Below are positions 54,001 to 62,517 of a stretch of DNA of 64,000 nucleotides, in pieces. Origin of the DNA: Flavobacterium sp. LC2016-01. Its GTDB lineage: Bacteria; Bacteroidota; Bacteroidia; Flavobacteriales; Flavobacteriaceae. The notes beneath the pieces are model-generated. The model was given only the letters and a program-made list of their open reading frames with translations. It made no database searches and had not been told where the DNA came from. The position numbers and the translations under genes are program-made. The stretch covers positions 372,001 to 436,000 of the forward strand of contig NZ_WMIC01000001.1 of NCBI RefSeq assembly GCF_009711135.1, read 5' to 3'. Each line of letters starts with the position of its first letter. Position 1 is the first letter of the stretch.

Positions 54001-54087
54001 TCTCAGTCGCCAATTGGTGCGGGAATCGATTATGGTTTTTATCCAATTCCGAGAACCTACTTGATGGGGCTTAATCTTAATTTTTAA
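51022..54087 (+). CDS. SusC/RagA-type TonB-linked outer-membrane transporter
   Basis: The 1021-residue protein has a signal peptide (FAFAQ), then a CarboxypepD_reg-like domain at about 22-100 (VSGTVVDGSGLSLPGVNVKV), the SusC signature LEEVVVIGYGTQKKREITGA, and the plug to about 225. A 22-strand barrel follows, ending LNLNF. It imports glycan oligosaccharides through the outer membrane with SusD as lid. Weak promoter elements lie at 50933-50936 (TTTG) and 50960-50967 (TAAATTTA). It opens the operon 51022-58899. Confidence 0.96.
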   Translation: MKSKLLLIVLSLCTSFAFAQSYDVSGTVVDGSGLSLPGVNVKVKSSSQSTTTDFDGSFKLTGVPKGASIVFSYIGYRTQEIAVSGTIMNVKMADDAKSLEEVVVIGYGTQKKREITGAVSVVDSKTLDILKPTRIEQALQGTVSGVNVTTQSGAPGAGLDIRIRGIATNGQNSPTAIIDGYVGDFSLLNPNDIESITVLKDAQAAIYGTIGANGIILVTTKMGKKNSKTKVSFNSYAGFQETSRKLPTLNATEYALLLNESYANGGKTIPYPNVSGLGKGTNWQDEVFQKGAPLINNDLTISGGSENITYSISGSHLDQEGIVGGDKSGYLRNTARIGLGADLSSKIKLRTNVIYTYFTRKTLNENGLGSVLFNALNVPATLNPYNADGSFTLVPNTTGLGNEIINPLAQIANTYNSYNYKKINGNFGLDYKIFKGFTLASAIGFNTSNSEGKDFAQQISYGGKVFDVQRSSVTQRAVNDNNYSFDLYGTYETKIAENHNVKATVGTTIFKEWGNGLSATGFDVPNNSWDFADISLTKGISETLTNSSYNYDQRRLSYYARLQYDYKEKYLLSGMTRRDASTKFGPGNKIGYFSSVTGGWIVSKEDFFGEPKFINFLKLRASYGTLGNDQIPNYGYLGLLNGEATYVFDGAIVNGSATGQVPNPDLKWEEAEKFDVGLDMKILNDKVYIVADYFSDIRKDLLVPNIPVSGINGTGAPGASAPTLNAGSVKNSGFEFAIDYKDKFSDNFNFSVGYNVTFLKNVVQQVNNGTGFIEGGAFGVGQPAPSRMEVGQPMGYFYGYKTDGVFQNQAEIDAHPSQIALGANAAPGDLRYVDVNGDGKIDTNDKTNIGDPIADATMGFNIQMNYKNVDFAMFTFASVGNDMVRNYERTLSDANRLNYVLDRWTGEGSTNSTPRVTTGATANNVFSDYFVEDASYFRIQNIQLGYSLSPNVAQKAGLTKLRLYVGVNNLYTFTKYKGFDPGASFGPQNRDNVSQSPIGAGIDYGFYPIPRTYLMGLNLNF

Positions 54088-54098
54088 TTTCAATTAAA

Positions 54099-55598
54099 AT
54101 GAAAAAATATTTATATACAACCGTTATAACGCTTACTCTATTTTCGACTTTATGTATTTCTTGTTCGGATGAGTATGTAGATCCTACACCAGAATATTCT
54201 ATCGATTCTGAAAACTATTTTAATTCAAAAGCAGATTATGATCAGGCATTAATTGCCGCTTACGATTTGCTTCAGGCTTCTTATGTAAATGTTTTATTAG
54301 GTGAAATTGCCTCAGATAATACATTATGCGGAGGAGAAAGCCCAACAGATGTTATTGGTTTTCAACAGATAGATGATATGATTCATACTCCGGTAAACAG
54401 TAATTTAAGAGATGTTTGGAACTGGATGTTTGCAGGTGTTCAAAGAGCAAATTATATTCTTGAATTTCAAAATAAAACCGATTTTCAAGGAAAAAACCAA
54501 ATTATAGCCGAAGCACGTTTTCTTAGAGCATATTATCAGTTTGAGTTAGTAAAATGGTTTGGTGGTATACCAATGAAAGGCGATGCTAGGTTTAAAATTG
54601 GAGATGAAAAAACAGTACCGCGTTCTAGTAAAGAAGAAGTCTACGCTTCTATTGAAGCCGATTTGACTTTTGCGGCTGCTAATTTATCTCCAATTGCTTC
54701 TCAAAAAGGACGCGCTACAAAGGGTGCAGCTTTGGCACTTTTAGGAAAAGCGTATTTATATGAAGGTAAATTTGCACAAGCAGCAAGTGCCCTTGACGGT
54801 GTAATAACTTCGGCAAAATATTCTTTGGTAACTGATTATAATTCCATTTTTGAAATGGATGGAGAAAATAATGCAGAATCTGTTTTTGAAGTGCAATATA
54901 CAGATGTTGAAGGCGCTGGTTTTGGATGTCTTCAGTGCAGTGAAGGTAACGTAGCAGTTGGATTTAGCGGTGTCAGAAATTTTTCAGGACCTCTTTTCTC
55001 TTCTGGATTTAGTTTTAATGTTCCAACGAAAGAAGGTGCCGATGCTTTTGAAGCTGGAGATAAACGTAAAGATGTTGCCATTTTAGATATTGCCGCTTTT
55101 GCTGCTGCAAATGCTAATTATGACGGCGGAAAAGGTGTGAGCTACGGAAAAGGAAATGAGGATACAGGATATTTCAACAGAAAATATCTTCCAAGAAAAA
55201 GAAGTTCAGCTGCAGCTGGAGATTTGAACTTGACAAACCCAAATAACTACAGAGCCATTCGTTATGCTGATGTTTTATTGATGGCTGCCGAAGCATATAG
55301 TCGAGCAGGAAACAATGATGCGAAAGCAAGAGAGTATTTAAATCAGGTAAGAAGACGCGCTTTTGGCGATAATAATCACGATATCACAGCTTCTGGACAA
55401 GCTTTAACTGACTTTATTTATGCGGAAAGAAGAGTGGAGCTTTTTGGAGAAGGACACCGTTTCTTTGATTTGGTAAGAACTGGAAAAGCTGTTGGAAAAA
55501 TCCCTGGATTTACAGCTAATAAGAACGAATTATTTCCGCTTCCAATTGAAGAAATTCAATTCGCAAACGGAAACTGGCAACAAAATCCTGGATACTAA
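54099..55598 (+). CDS. SusD/RagB-type glycan-binding lipoprotein
   Basis: A 499-residue lipoprotein (lipobox CISC). The SusD fold is shown by ADYDQALIAAYDLLQASYVN, RFLRAYYQFELVKWFGGIP, TKGAALALLGKAYLYEGKF, RYADVLLMAAEAYSRAGNN, VRRRAFGD and FIYAERRVELFGEGHRFFDL. It covers the SusC channel on the cell surface and binds oligosaccharides. It starts 11 bases after susC. Confidence 0.96.
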   Translation: MKKYLYTTVITLTLFSTLCISCSDEYVDPTPEYSIDSENYFNSKADYDQALIAAYDLLQASYVNVLLGEIASDNTLCGGESPTDVIGFQQIDDMIHTPVNSNLRDVWNWMFAGVQRANYILEFQNKTDFQGKNQIIAEARFLRAYYQFELVKWFGGIPMKGDARFKIGDEKTVPRSSKEEVYASIEADLTFAAANLSPIASQKGRATKGAALALLGKAYLYEGKFAQAASALDGVITSAKYSLVTDYNSIFEMDGENNAESVFEVQYTDVEGAGFGCLQCSEGNVAVGFSGVRNFSGPLFSSGFSFNVPTKEGADAFEAGDKRKDVAILDIAAFAAANANYDGGKGVSYGKGNEDTGYFNRKYLPRKRSSAAAGDLNLTNPNNYRAIRYADVLLMAAEAYSRAGNNDAKAREYLNQVRRRAFGDNNHDITASGQALTDFIYAERRVELFGEGHRFFDLVRTGKAVGKIPGFTANKNELFPLPIEEIQFANGNWQQNPGY

Positions 55599-55609
55599 AA
55601 AATACAATT

Positions 55610-57217
55610 ATGAAAAAAATATATCTAATACTAAATCTATTCGTTTTAGCAACGCTGATTGCTTGCACAAACGATGATGCTCTTGATGTTGATTTAGACA
55701 GTGCAGCAGCGCCGACAAACATTTCGGCACTGACAACAGTTACACAGGATAACACCGGAAAAGTAACTTTTATCCCTACAGGAGAAGGTGCAACGCAGTA
55801 CAAAATTAATTTTGGAGACGGAACTCCCGAATCGGCTTATATTTCTTCTGGCGGTACTTTATCGCATACTTATAAAGAAGGAACTTATAAATCGAAAATT
55901 ACGGCAATGAATGTTAATGGAAAAACGACTGAAGTGACGAAAGATGTTGTCGTTTCATTCAGAGCGCCAGAAAAGTTGGTTGTTGAAATCACAAATGATT
56001 TAACAGTATCTAAAAAAGTAACCGTAAAAGCAACGGCAGATTTTGCTTTGTTTTATGATGTTTATTTTGGAGAAGCTGGAAAACCAGATCCAATTTCGGC
56101 AAACAATGGCGAATCGGTTTCTTATACATATAAAGAGGCAGGCGTTTATACTGTTCGTGTAGTTTCTAAAAGTGCTGCTATTAAAACAACAGAGTATACA
56201 GCACAAGTGACTGCGAAACTAGTTGTAGCGCCTTCAGCATCTGCGCCAACACCACCAAATAGACAGCCAGCTGATGTTATATCGATTTTTAGTGCGAAAT
56301 ACACTGATGTTGCAGGAACTAACTTTAACCCGAATTGGGGACAAGCAGGAACTTTCTCTGAATTTGACCTAAATGGTGATAAAATACTTAATTATATCAA
56401 ACTAAATTATCAGGGAATTGCATTGGCAGACGGTGTAACAATTGATGTTTCTAAAATGGAATATTTGCACATGGATGTATGGACAGCAGATTTAGAGAAA
56501 CTGGCTATATTCCCTATTAGTAAATCTAATGGAGAAAGAAAGGTGGAAAAAGACCTTACTTTAAATCAATGGACAAGTATTGATATTCCAATTTCAGCAT
56601 TTACTAGTCAGGGCGGTTTTACAGTAGCTGATATTTTTCAGTTAAAATTAGACACAGCTCCTGTACCAGGTAAGAGTGTTTATATCGATAATATCTATTT
56701 CTACAAAGCACCTTCGGAATCAATTGCATTACCTATCGATTTTGAATCGGCAAACTTGACTTATGCTTGGGGTGGTTTTGGAAATGTTATTGCTTCAATG
56801 ACAACAAATCCTGATAAAACTGGATCGAATGTTTCTGACAAAGTAGTGAAATTAGAGAAAAAATCAGGAGCAGAAACCTGGGCAGGAGCGAGTTTAAATC
56901 TTGACGCTTCGCCAGATTTTTCTAAAGGAACTAAAGTAAAAGTAGCCGTTTGGTCGCCAAAAGTGGGCGCTGATATTTTATACAAAATGGAACTTTCAAC
57001 ATCTCCTAAAGATGGAAACGGAAATCCAAGCGTTAATTTTGAAGTACATGTCTCAACTACGGTTGCGAATGCCTGGCAAATTTTAACTTTTGATTTGACA
57101 AGTGCAGCGAGTTTTGATGCCAGCGTCAAATACGACAGAGTAATTTTATTCCCAGACTTTGGACAATCAGGAACTGGAGCGAGTTATTATTTTGACGACA
57201 TAAAACAATCCAATTAA
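55610..57217 (+). CDS. PKD-domain surface lipoprotein, probable glycan-binding protein
   Basis: A 535-residue lipoprotein (lipobox LIAC). Two PKD-like domains at about 35-115 and 120-205 (YKINFGDGTPESAYISSGGT, LSHTYKEGTYKSKITAMN; SYTYKEAGVYTVRV), then a Pro-rich hinge. Two beta-sandwich halves follow that end in VYIDNIYFYK and YYFDDIKQS, as in carbohydrate-binding modules. It occupies the place of a SusE/SusF-type surface glycan-binding protein between susD and GH16. Ligand unknown, probably the GH16 substrate. Confidence 0.8.
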   Translation: MKKIYLILNLFVLATLIACTNDDALDVDLDSAAAPTNISALTTVTQDNTGKVTFIPTGEGATQYKINFGDGTPESAYISSGGTLSHTYKEGTYKSKITAMNVNGKTTEVTKDVVVSFRAPEKLVVEITNDLTVSKKVTVKATADFALFYDVYFGEAGKPDPISANNGESVSYTYKEAGVYTVRVVSKSAAIKTTEYTAQVTAKLVVAPSASAPTPPNRQPADVISIFSAKYTDVAGTNFNPNWGQAGTFSEFDLNGDKILNYIKLNYQGIALADGVTIDVSKMEYLHMDVWTADLEKLAIFPISKSNGERKVEKDLTLNQWTSIDIPISAFTSQGGFTVADIFQLKLDTAPVPGKSVYIDNIYFYKAPSESIALPIDFESANLTYAWGGFGNVIASMTTNPDKTGSNVSDKVVKLEKKSGAETWAGASLNLDASPDFSKGTKVKVAVWSPKVGADILYKMELSTSPKDGNGNPSVNFEVHVSTTVANAWQILTFDLTSAASFDASVKYDRVILFPDFGQSGTGASYYFDDIKQSN

Positions 57218-57228
57218 AACCAGAAATC

Positions 57229-58899
57229 ATGAGCAAAAATATAATTATAAAAATAGTATCCATATTTACGATTCTCTTGATGACGGGTTGTCAAAAAGAC
57301 GATTTTACTTTTGGATCAATAGATTCGCCAACAAATCTTAAGGTTACTGCCGAGATTATTGGTAAAACTGCCACAGCTCCAACGGGAGATGGTTCGGGAA
57401 CTGTAAAGTTTACCGCTAAAGCAGATGGTGCAATATCATACAAATACGTGTATAGTGACGGAACATCAGACAATGCGCCAAACGGAGTAGTAACAAAGCG
57501 TTTTACAAAAACGGGCGTTAATACGTATACCGTAACGATAATTGCTTCTGGAAAAGGAGGAGTAAGCAGTACAACTACAACTGATGTTACAGTTAAAAGT
57601 GATTTTAGCGATGCTGAGGCTGTTCAGTTTTTAACGGGCGGTACTTCTAAAAAATGGTATTGGTCGGCTTCAGAAGCGGGACATTTAGGTGTTGGTCAAA
57701 ATGATGGCGACGCTACTAAAAACTATTATGGAAACTATTATCAGGCTGGAGCTTGGGAAAAAGCAGGTTCGCCAACGAGCAGCTGTTTATACGAAAACGA
57801 ACTGACATTCTCTCTTGAAGGTGGTCTGCTTAAATTTCAGTTAAATAATGGTGGAGCAACATTCTTCAACGCCGCTTTTGAAAGCGTAGGAGGAGGAAGT
57901 TCAGGATCTGACGCTTGTTTGGCTTATGACACTTCAGGAAAGAAAACAGTTTCGTTGAGTCCATCAGAATCTGTTGTAATGCAAAATCCAAATCATGCAA
58001 CGCAAACCAGAGGTACAATGATGAACTTCTCTGATAACGGATTTATGGGTTATTATATTGGTCAGAGTTCATATGAGATCTTATCGATTACAGCAAATAG
58101 AATGGTGGTAAGAGCCGTTATGGGCGGAAACGCATCATTGGCTTGGTATCATATTTTCACGACTACAAAACCAACGCAAAACCCAACAACGCCAGATAAA
58201 GATTATACCAATTTAGTTTGGTCAGATGAGTTTAATACAGATGGAGCGCCAGATGCTTCAAAATGGGTTTATGATTTAGGACGCGGCGATAATGGATGGG
58301 GAAATAATGAAAAACAGAATTATACTAATTCGTCAACAAACGTAATTGTTCAGGGAGGTAATTTAAAAATTACGGCTAAAAAAGAAGCTTCTGGTGGAGC
58401 TGATTATTCTTCAGCCAGATTGAAATCTGAAGGAAAATATAAATTTACGTATGGAAAAGTTGAGGTACGTGCAAAACTGCCAATAGGCGGAGGAACTTGG
58501 CCTGCAATCTGGATGTTGGGTGCAAACTACGCAACAAATGCGTGGCCGGCGTGCGGAGAAATTGATATAATGGAGCATGTAGGAAACAGCCAGAACTTGA
58601 TTCATGGAACACTTCATTATCCTGGACATTCAGGCGGAACTGCCAATACAGGTTCTAAAACAATCGCAAATGTTTCAACAGAATTTCATATTTATAAAAC
58701 AATCTGGAGTCCTGAAGCAGTAAAAATATATGTAGATGATGAGTTAATTCATTCGGTTCCTAATGATGCGAGTTTGCCTTTCAACAAAGACTTTTTCTTA
58801 ATTTTGAATGTAGCTATGGGAGGTAATTTTGGCGGTAATATTGATGCAGCTTTCACGCAGTCTTCGATGGAGATTGATTACGTTAGAGTATATCAATAG
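57229..58899 (+). CDS. GH16 beta-glucanase lipoprotein with N-terminal PKD-like part
   Basis: A 556-residue lipoprotein (lipobox MTGC). A PKD-like domain at about 30-125 and a middle beta domain at about 130-310 precede the GH16 jelly roll at about 325-556. Catalytic motif EIDIMEH with nucleophile Glu444, Asp446 and acid/base Glu449; the preceding GKVEVRAKLPIGGGTWPAIW is typical of laminarinases. The ExDxME type (with the extra Met) fits beta-1,3 or mixed-linkage glucan. It is attached to the outer membrane, so it probably cuts the polymer at the surface before SusCD uptake. Confidence 0.93.
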   Translation: MSKNIIIKIVSIFTILLMTGCQKDDFTFGSIDSPTNLKVTAEIIGKTATAPTGDGSGTVKFTAKADGAISYKYVYSDGTSDNAPNGVVTKRFTKTGVNTYTVTIIASGKGGVSSTTTTDVTVKSDFSDAEAVQFLTGGTSKKWYWSASEAGHLGVGQNDGDATKNYYGNYYQAGAWEKAGSPTSSCLYENELTFSLEGGLLKFQLNNGGATFFNAAFESVGGGSSGSDACLAYDTSGKKTVSLSPSESVVMQNPNHATQTRGTMMNFSDNGFMGYYIGQSSYEILSITANRMVVRAVMGGNASLAWYHIFTTTKPTQNPTTPDKDYTNLVWSDEFNTDGAPDASKWVYDLGRGDNGWGNNEKQNYTNSSTNVIVQGGNLKITAKKEASGGADYSSARLKSEGKYKFTYGKVEVRAKLPIGGGTWPAIWMLGANYATNAWPACGEIDIMEHVGNSQNLIHGTLHYPGHSGGTANTGSKTIANVSTEFHIYKTIWSPEAVKIYVDDELIHSVPNDASLPFNKDFFLILNVAMGGNFGGNIDAAFTQSSMEIDYVRVYQ

Positions 58900-58926
58900 A
58901 TTAAATTAATTAGTAAGAATGAAATG

Positions 58927-58960
58927 AGAAGGTCAGTTTAGGCTGGCCTTCTTAATTTTT
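58927..58960 (+). terminator. hairpin terminator between the two GH16 genes
   Basis: Stem AGAAGGTCAG / CTGGCCTTCT, loop TTTAGG, then TAATTTTT. It may lower expression of the second GH16 gene relative to the susCD operon. Confidence 0.7.
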
Positions 58961-58979
58961 ATAATTTTAAAAGAAAACT

Positions 58980-59738
58980 ATGAAAAAGGTGTTAATACTG
59001 CTGTTAATCAGTAGTGCTTGTTTTGCTCAGGAAGTAAAAAGGAAACTGGTCTGGGAAGAAAATTTCAATAAAAAAGAGCTAAATGAAAAAGAATGGAATT
59101 TTGAGCTTGGCGACGGTTGTCCTAATCTTTGTGGATTTGGAAATAATGAAAGACAGATTTATACCAAAACAAATCACGAATTTAAAGACGGAAATCTCGT
59201 AATTGAAGCCCGAAAAGAAGGTTCTAAATACACATCAACAAAAATTACAACAAAAGGAAAAAAAGAATTTAAATATGGACGAATCGAAGCTAGGGCAAAA
59301 TTGCCAGTTGGTCAAGGAATCTGGCCTGCCTTCTGGATGTTAGGCGCTAACATTGATAAAATTCATTGGCCAAAAGCAGGTGAAATTGATATTTTAGAAT
59401 ATATTGGTCGCGATCCCGGAATGGTTTACACTACTTTGCATACGCAAGACAGCCATGGAAATACGATTAATACCAAAAGAACACCATATCCTAATATTGA
59501 AGAAGGGTATCACATATTTGCAATCGAATGGACAAAAGATAAAATGGACTTTTTTGTAGATAAAACATTGGTGTATACTTTTAATCCTCCTGTAAAAAAT
59601 GAAGACACTTGGCCTTTTGACAAGCCTTTTTATATAATTGTCAATTTAGCTGTTGGAGGAAATTTTGGAGGACCAGAAGTTGATGATAAAATATTTCCGC
59701 AAAAGTACTATGTTGACTACGTGCGTGTTTACCAATAA
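58980..59738 (+). CDS. GH16 beta-glucanase (secreted)
   Basis: The 252-residue enzyme has a signal peptide (SSACFAQ) and only the catalytic jelly roll. EIDILEY has Glu135, Asp137 and Glu140; GRIEARAKLPVGQGIWPAFW and TLHTQDSHGNTINTK are beta-1,3-glucanase (laminarinase) features. It is about 45% shorter than the neighbouring lipoprotein and without a lipobox, so probably periplasmic or secreted. Two enzymes with the same fold but different location suggest stepwise degradation. Confidence 0.93.
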   Translation: MKKVLILLLISSACFAQEVKRKLVWEENFNKKELNEKEWNFELGDGCPNLCGFGNNERQIYTKTNHEFKDGNLVIEARKEGSKYTSTKITTKGKKEFKYGRIEARAKLPVGQGIWPAFWMLGANIDKIHWPKAGEIDILEYIGRDPGMVYTTLHTQDSHGNTINTKRTPYPNIEEGYHIFAIEWTKDKMDFFVDKTLVYTFNPPVKNEDTWPFDKPFYIIVNLAVGGNFGGPEVDDKIFPQKYYVDYVRVYQ

Positions 59739-60043
59739 AAGTATTGAAAAGAAAGATATAAATAGCTATAAGTGCTTAATTGTAAGTTATTTATGTCTTT
59801 TTTTTATTGATTTTTTCATGTATTAAATTTAAGGTTTTAACGGACTTTGCGAATAAAATTTAACGTATCAACATGTTTTTTAAGTTTTTATTGTTAATTA
59901 TTCTGTGTTTTATTTGCTTTTTAAAATAATAATTTGTTAAATTTGATCACTTAATTAACACAACTAAAAAAAGAGAAGCCTATACAATAAAATTACTTTT
60001 TAGAAAATTACTCCAAATTAAAAAAAACTAAAAAAGTAGTATT
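59739..60043. other. long leader region of the ECF sigma gene
   Basis: AT-rich, no ORF. The promoter at 59913-59945 is the only clear signal. Confidence 0.5.
59913..59945 (+). promoter_or_regulatory. promoter of the ECF sigma factor gene
   Basis: TTTG (59913-59916), 21 bases, TAAATTTG (59938-59945). Full consensus match, giving a leader of about 95 bases. Confidence 0.6.
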
Positions 60044-60628
60044 ATGGCTCATCTGCACATTCCAGACGCTCTGTTAGTGAAAAATTATATCGATGGCAAT
60101 GAAGTTGCACTGTCGACATTAATTAAAAGGCACGAATCTAAGATATATGGTTTCATATATTCTAAGATCGCCGATAGAGATATTTCAAATGATATTTTTC
60201 AAGACACTTTTATTAAGGTAATCAAAACCTTAAAAAGTAATTCCTATAATGAAGAAGGTAAATTTTTACCTTGGGTTATGCGTATATCTCACAATTTAAT
60301 TGTAGATCACTTTCGCAAAACCAAAAAAATGCCAATGTACAGAGAAACAGAAGAATTTTCAATTTTCTCTGTAATGTCTGATGATTCTTTGACAATCGAA
60401 GGAAAAATGATACTTGATCAAGTCGAAATAGACTTAAAAAAACTAATTGAAGAACTTCCTGACGATCAAAAAGAGGTATTGGTAATGCGTATGTATCAGG
60501 ACATGAGTTTCAAGGAAATCTCTGAATTAACAGACGTTAGCATCAATACAGCATTAGGAAGAATGCGTTATGCACTAATGAATTTGAGAAAAATAATTGA
60601 TAAACATCAAATTATTTTAACCAACTAA
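60044..60628 (+). CDS. ECF-type RNA polymerase sigma factor
   Basis: The 194-residue protein has region 2 (ALSTLIKRHESKIYGFIYSK, DIFQDTFIKVIKTL, FLPWVMRISHNLIVDHFRK) and region 4 (LPDDQKEVLVMRMYQDMSFK, EISELTDVSINTALGRMRYA). It belongs to the sigma-70 family, ECF group. No anti-sigma gene is next to it. In Flavobacterium-type genomes a well-conserved ECF factor of this form exists, so it may serve as a general rather than a PUL-type sigma. Followed by a 47-residue ORF. Confidence 0.93.
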   Translation: MAHLHIPDALLVKNYIDGNEVALSTLIKRHESKIYGFIYSKIADRDISNDIFQDTFIKVIKTLKSNSYNEEGKFLPWVMRISHNLIVDHFRKTKKMPMYRETEEFSIFSVMSDDSLTIEGKMILDQVEIDLKKLIEELPDDQKEVLVMRMYQDMSFKEISELTDVSINTALGRMRYALMNLRKIIDKHQIILTN

Positions 60629-60677
60629 TACTATTTTGAGTATTAACTCGTTATACTGTATATAAACATTTTACAGT

Positions 60678-60821
60678 ATGGCAAAAATTTACTCTAAGAA
60701 AGCGTTAGCTTCTAAAAATTTAAAACCTAAAAAAGAAGTTGTTTCTTTTTTACTTAGTTATTCACAAGCCTTAACAGTTGTGAAAATCGAAGATAAAACT
60801 TTTGATATAATAGCAAATTAA
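60678..60821 (+). CDS. small ORF after the sigma gene, 47 residues
   Basis: It starts MAKIYSKKALASKNLKPKKE and goes on VVSFLLSYSQALTVVKIEDK to an Asn-TAA end. It is mixed in composition, with a basic N-terminal part and an amphipathic middle, and starts 49 bases after the sigma stop in the same direction. It has no cysteine and no clear membrane helix. From memory, similar small proteins follow ECF genes in related species, but I cannot verify this. It may be a sigma-associated regulator. Confidence 0.6.
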   Translation: MAKIYSKKALASKNLKPKKEVVSFLLSYSQALTVVKIEDKTFDIIAN

Positions 60822-61327
60822 ACAATCGGCAATTTAGGCCGAAAGTTATTCTTAACGAAAAAACCAAATGGTCGTTTTGGTTTAAAGCTCACTTTTAGTA
60901 TGCAAAATACTGACAGTGAGTTTTTTTTTGTTCTTTGTTGAAACTTTAGAAAATTATGATAATTTAGCGGTTTTAAGAAAAAGTTATGATTTCGCTAAAA
61001 AAATATTCACATTTTATTGTGTATTCATTTTTTAATTCTATTTTAGATAAAAAAATATAATGTTCACATGAAATATCTGTAAACAATGATATTTATAATG
61101 CAAATACTGTTAAAAAACAAATTATTATAAAAAATAATTAAAAAATATGTTTAATCCTTTAAAATCTTTAATATGATAAAAAACTACTCAAGCTAACTTT
61201 TAAGTTTGATTATTTTTGAATCCACTATGAGGATGTCAAAAGTGCAATTTTGTCCTTTTTTGAAGGAAAACCAGCAAAATTGAAGAGAGAAGAACCCAAT
61301 CTATTTAACTATCAAACTTGATCTACA
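60822..61327. other. 506-base intergenic region with two hairpins
   Basis: Contains AAACCAAA/TTTTGGTTT at about 60860-60883 and the terminator at 60887-60930. The remainder (60940-61327) is very AT-rich; no ORF of note. The TPR gene promoter must lie here, but no clear -33/-7 pair is seen, although TATTTTTG at 61211 could be a -7. Confidence 0.5.
60887..60930 (+). terminator. intrinsic terminator after the sigma/47-residue unit
   Basis: Stem CTCAC...AGTAT / ATACT...GTGAG, followed by T9. Confidence 0.75.
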
Positions 61328-62389
61328 ATGAAAATGAAACTAATGATTTTATCAATGGTATTGATAAATGTTGGGACGTATGCCCAAAAGACACAAATAA
61401 AAGATGCGCAGGCAATTTTTGATAAAGGTAATTCGCAAGAAGCAATTACGATTTTAAATAAAACAGAATATCTGATCATAAATGCGCCAGATGAAGATAA
61501 ATCTGATTTTTATTTTTTGAAAGGAAATGTATTAAAAGACTTAGCCAGCAAAAATATTGATGCTGCAAATAACTTCAGTCTTGCATCGCAAGCGTATCAA
61601 GACGTATTTTTATTCGAAAACGAATCAGGAAAATTTAAATTTACTGTAAAAGCAGCAGCGGCTTTAAAAGATATGAAGTCTAACCTGGTTAATGGTGCTA
61701 TGGACGATTTTAAAGCAGGTAAATTTAAAGAAAGTGCCGATAAAAGCTACAAAGTATATTTGTTTGACAAAAAAGATACGCTTAATTTATTTAATGCCGC
61801 TTCGTCGTCAATAAATGCAAAAGATTATAATTCGGCAATTAAATATTATGAAGAGCTAAAGAAAAGAAATTATTCTGGGCAAGGCGTTCTTTATTATGCA
61901 ACAAATAAGAAAACAAAAGAAGAAGATGCGTTTATTTCGCCAAAAGCCAGACAATCAGCAATAGATCAAGGTCTTTATGAAAAACCAAGAACTGAATCAG
62001 TTCCTTCTAAAAAAATAGATGTTATCAATAATTTGGCTTATTGTTACATGGAAAATAAAGATTATGCAAAGGCTGAGGCAACGTATAATTCTCTTTTAGA
62101 AGTAAATCCTAATTATATAGATGCATATATTAATCTTGCATATCTAAAATTACAGCAAAAAAAGGCATTAGCTGATGAAATTGCCAACTTAGGAACAACG
62201 CCAAAAGAAATGCAGCAATATGATAAATTGAATGCAAAAAAAGATGATATTGCCAGAAGTGCAATTCCATATCTTAAAAAAGCGCTTTCGATTGAACCTA
62301 AAAACCAAGACGTGGCAAAAACACTTTTAGGAGTTTACAGATCGCTTGATATGACTACTGAATACAATGCTTTAAAAGCGGGAATGTAA
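61328..62389 (+). CDS. exported TPR-repeat protein
   Basis: A 353-residue protein with a signal peptide (INVGTYAQ). TPR-like helix pairs run from about 22 to 350 (DAQAIFDKGNSQEAITILNK, DFKAGKFKESADKSYKVYLF, AKDYNSAIKYYEELKKRNYS, NLAYCYMENKDYAKAEATYN and AIPYLKKALSIEPKNQDVAK). These proteins are common periplasmic scaffolds in Bacteroidota. Partner unknown. Confidence 0.88.
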   Translation: MKMKLMILSMVLINVGTYAQKTQIKDAQAIFDKGNSQEAITILNKTEYLIINAPDEDKSDFYFLKGNVLKDLASKNIDAANNFSLASQAYQDVFLFENESGKFKFTVKAAAALKDMKSNLVNGAMDDFKAGKFKESADKSYKVYLFDKKDTLNLFNAASSSINAKDYNSAIKYYEELKKRNYSGQGVLYYATNKKTKEEDAFISPKARQSAIDQGLYEKPRTESVPSKKIDVINNLAYCYMENKDYAKAEATYNSLLEVNPNYIDAYINLAYLKLQQKKALADEIANLGTTPKEMQQYDKLNAKKDDIARSAIPYLKKALSIEPKNQDVAKTLLGVYRSLDMTTEYNALKAGM

Positions 62390-62517
62390 TAAAATGTGAT
62401 AATTAGAAAATGTGATAATTAGATAATTTATTATAGTAAATCTTTGTCAATACATTATCAAATTGACACATTAAAAAATTAACAAAGGCACAAAGGTTTA
62501 AATCTTTGTGCCTTTTT
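62390..62517. other. intergenic region with a short direct repeat and bidirectional terminator
   Basis: AATGTGATAATTAGA occurs twice in a row (62393 and 62408). A stem AAAGGCACAAAG / CTTTGTGCCTTT at 62485-62515 with T- and A-runs serves both converging genes. Confidence 0.6.

Noticed and set aside
60984..61060. 24-residue ORF in the gap before the TPR gene
   Set aside because: Too short, very AT-rich and without any support beyond an ATG and a stop.
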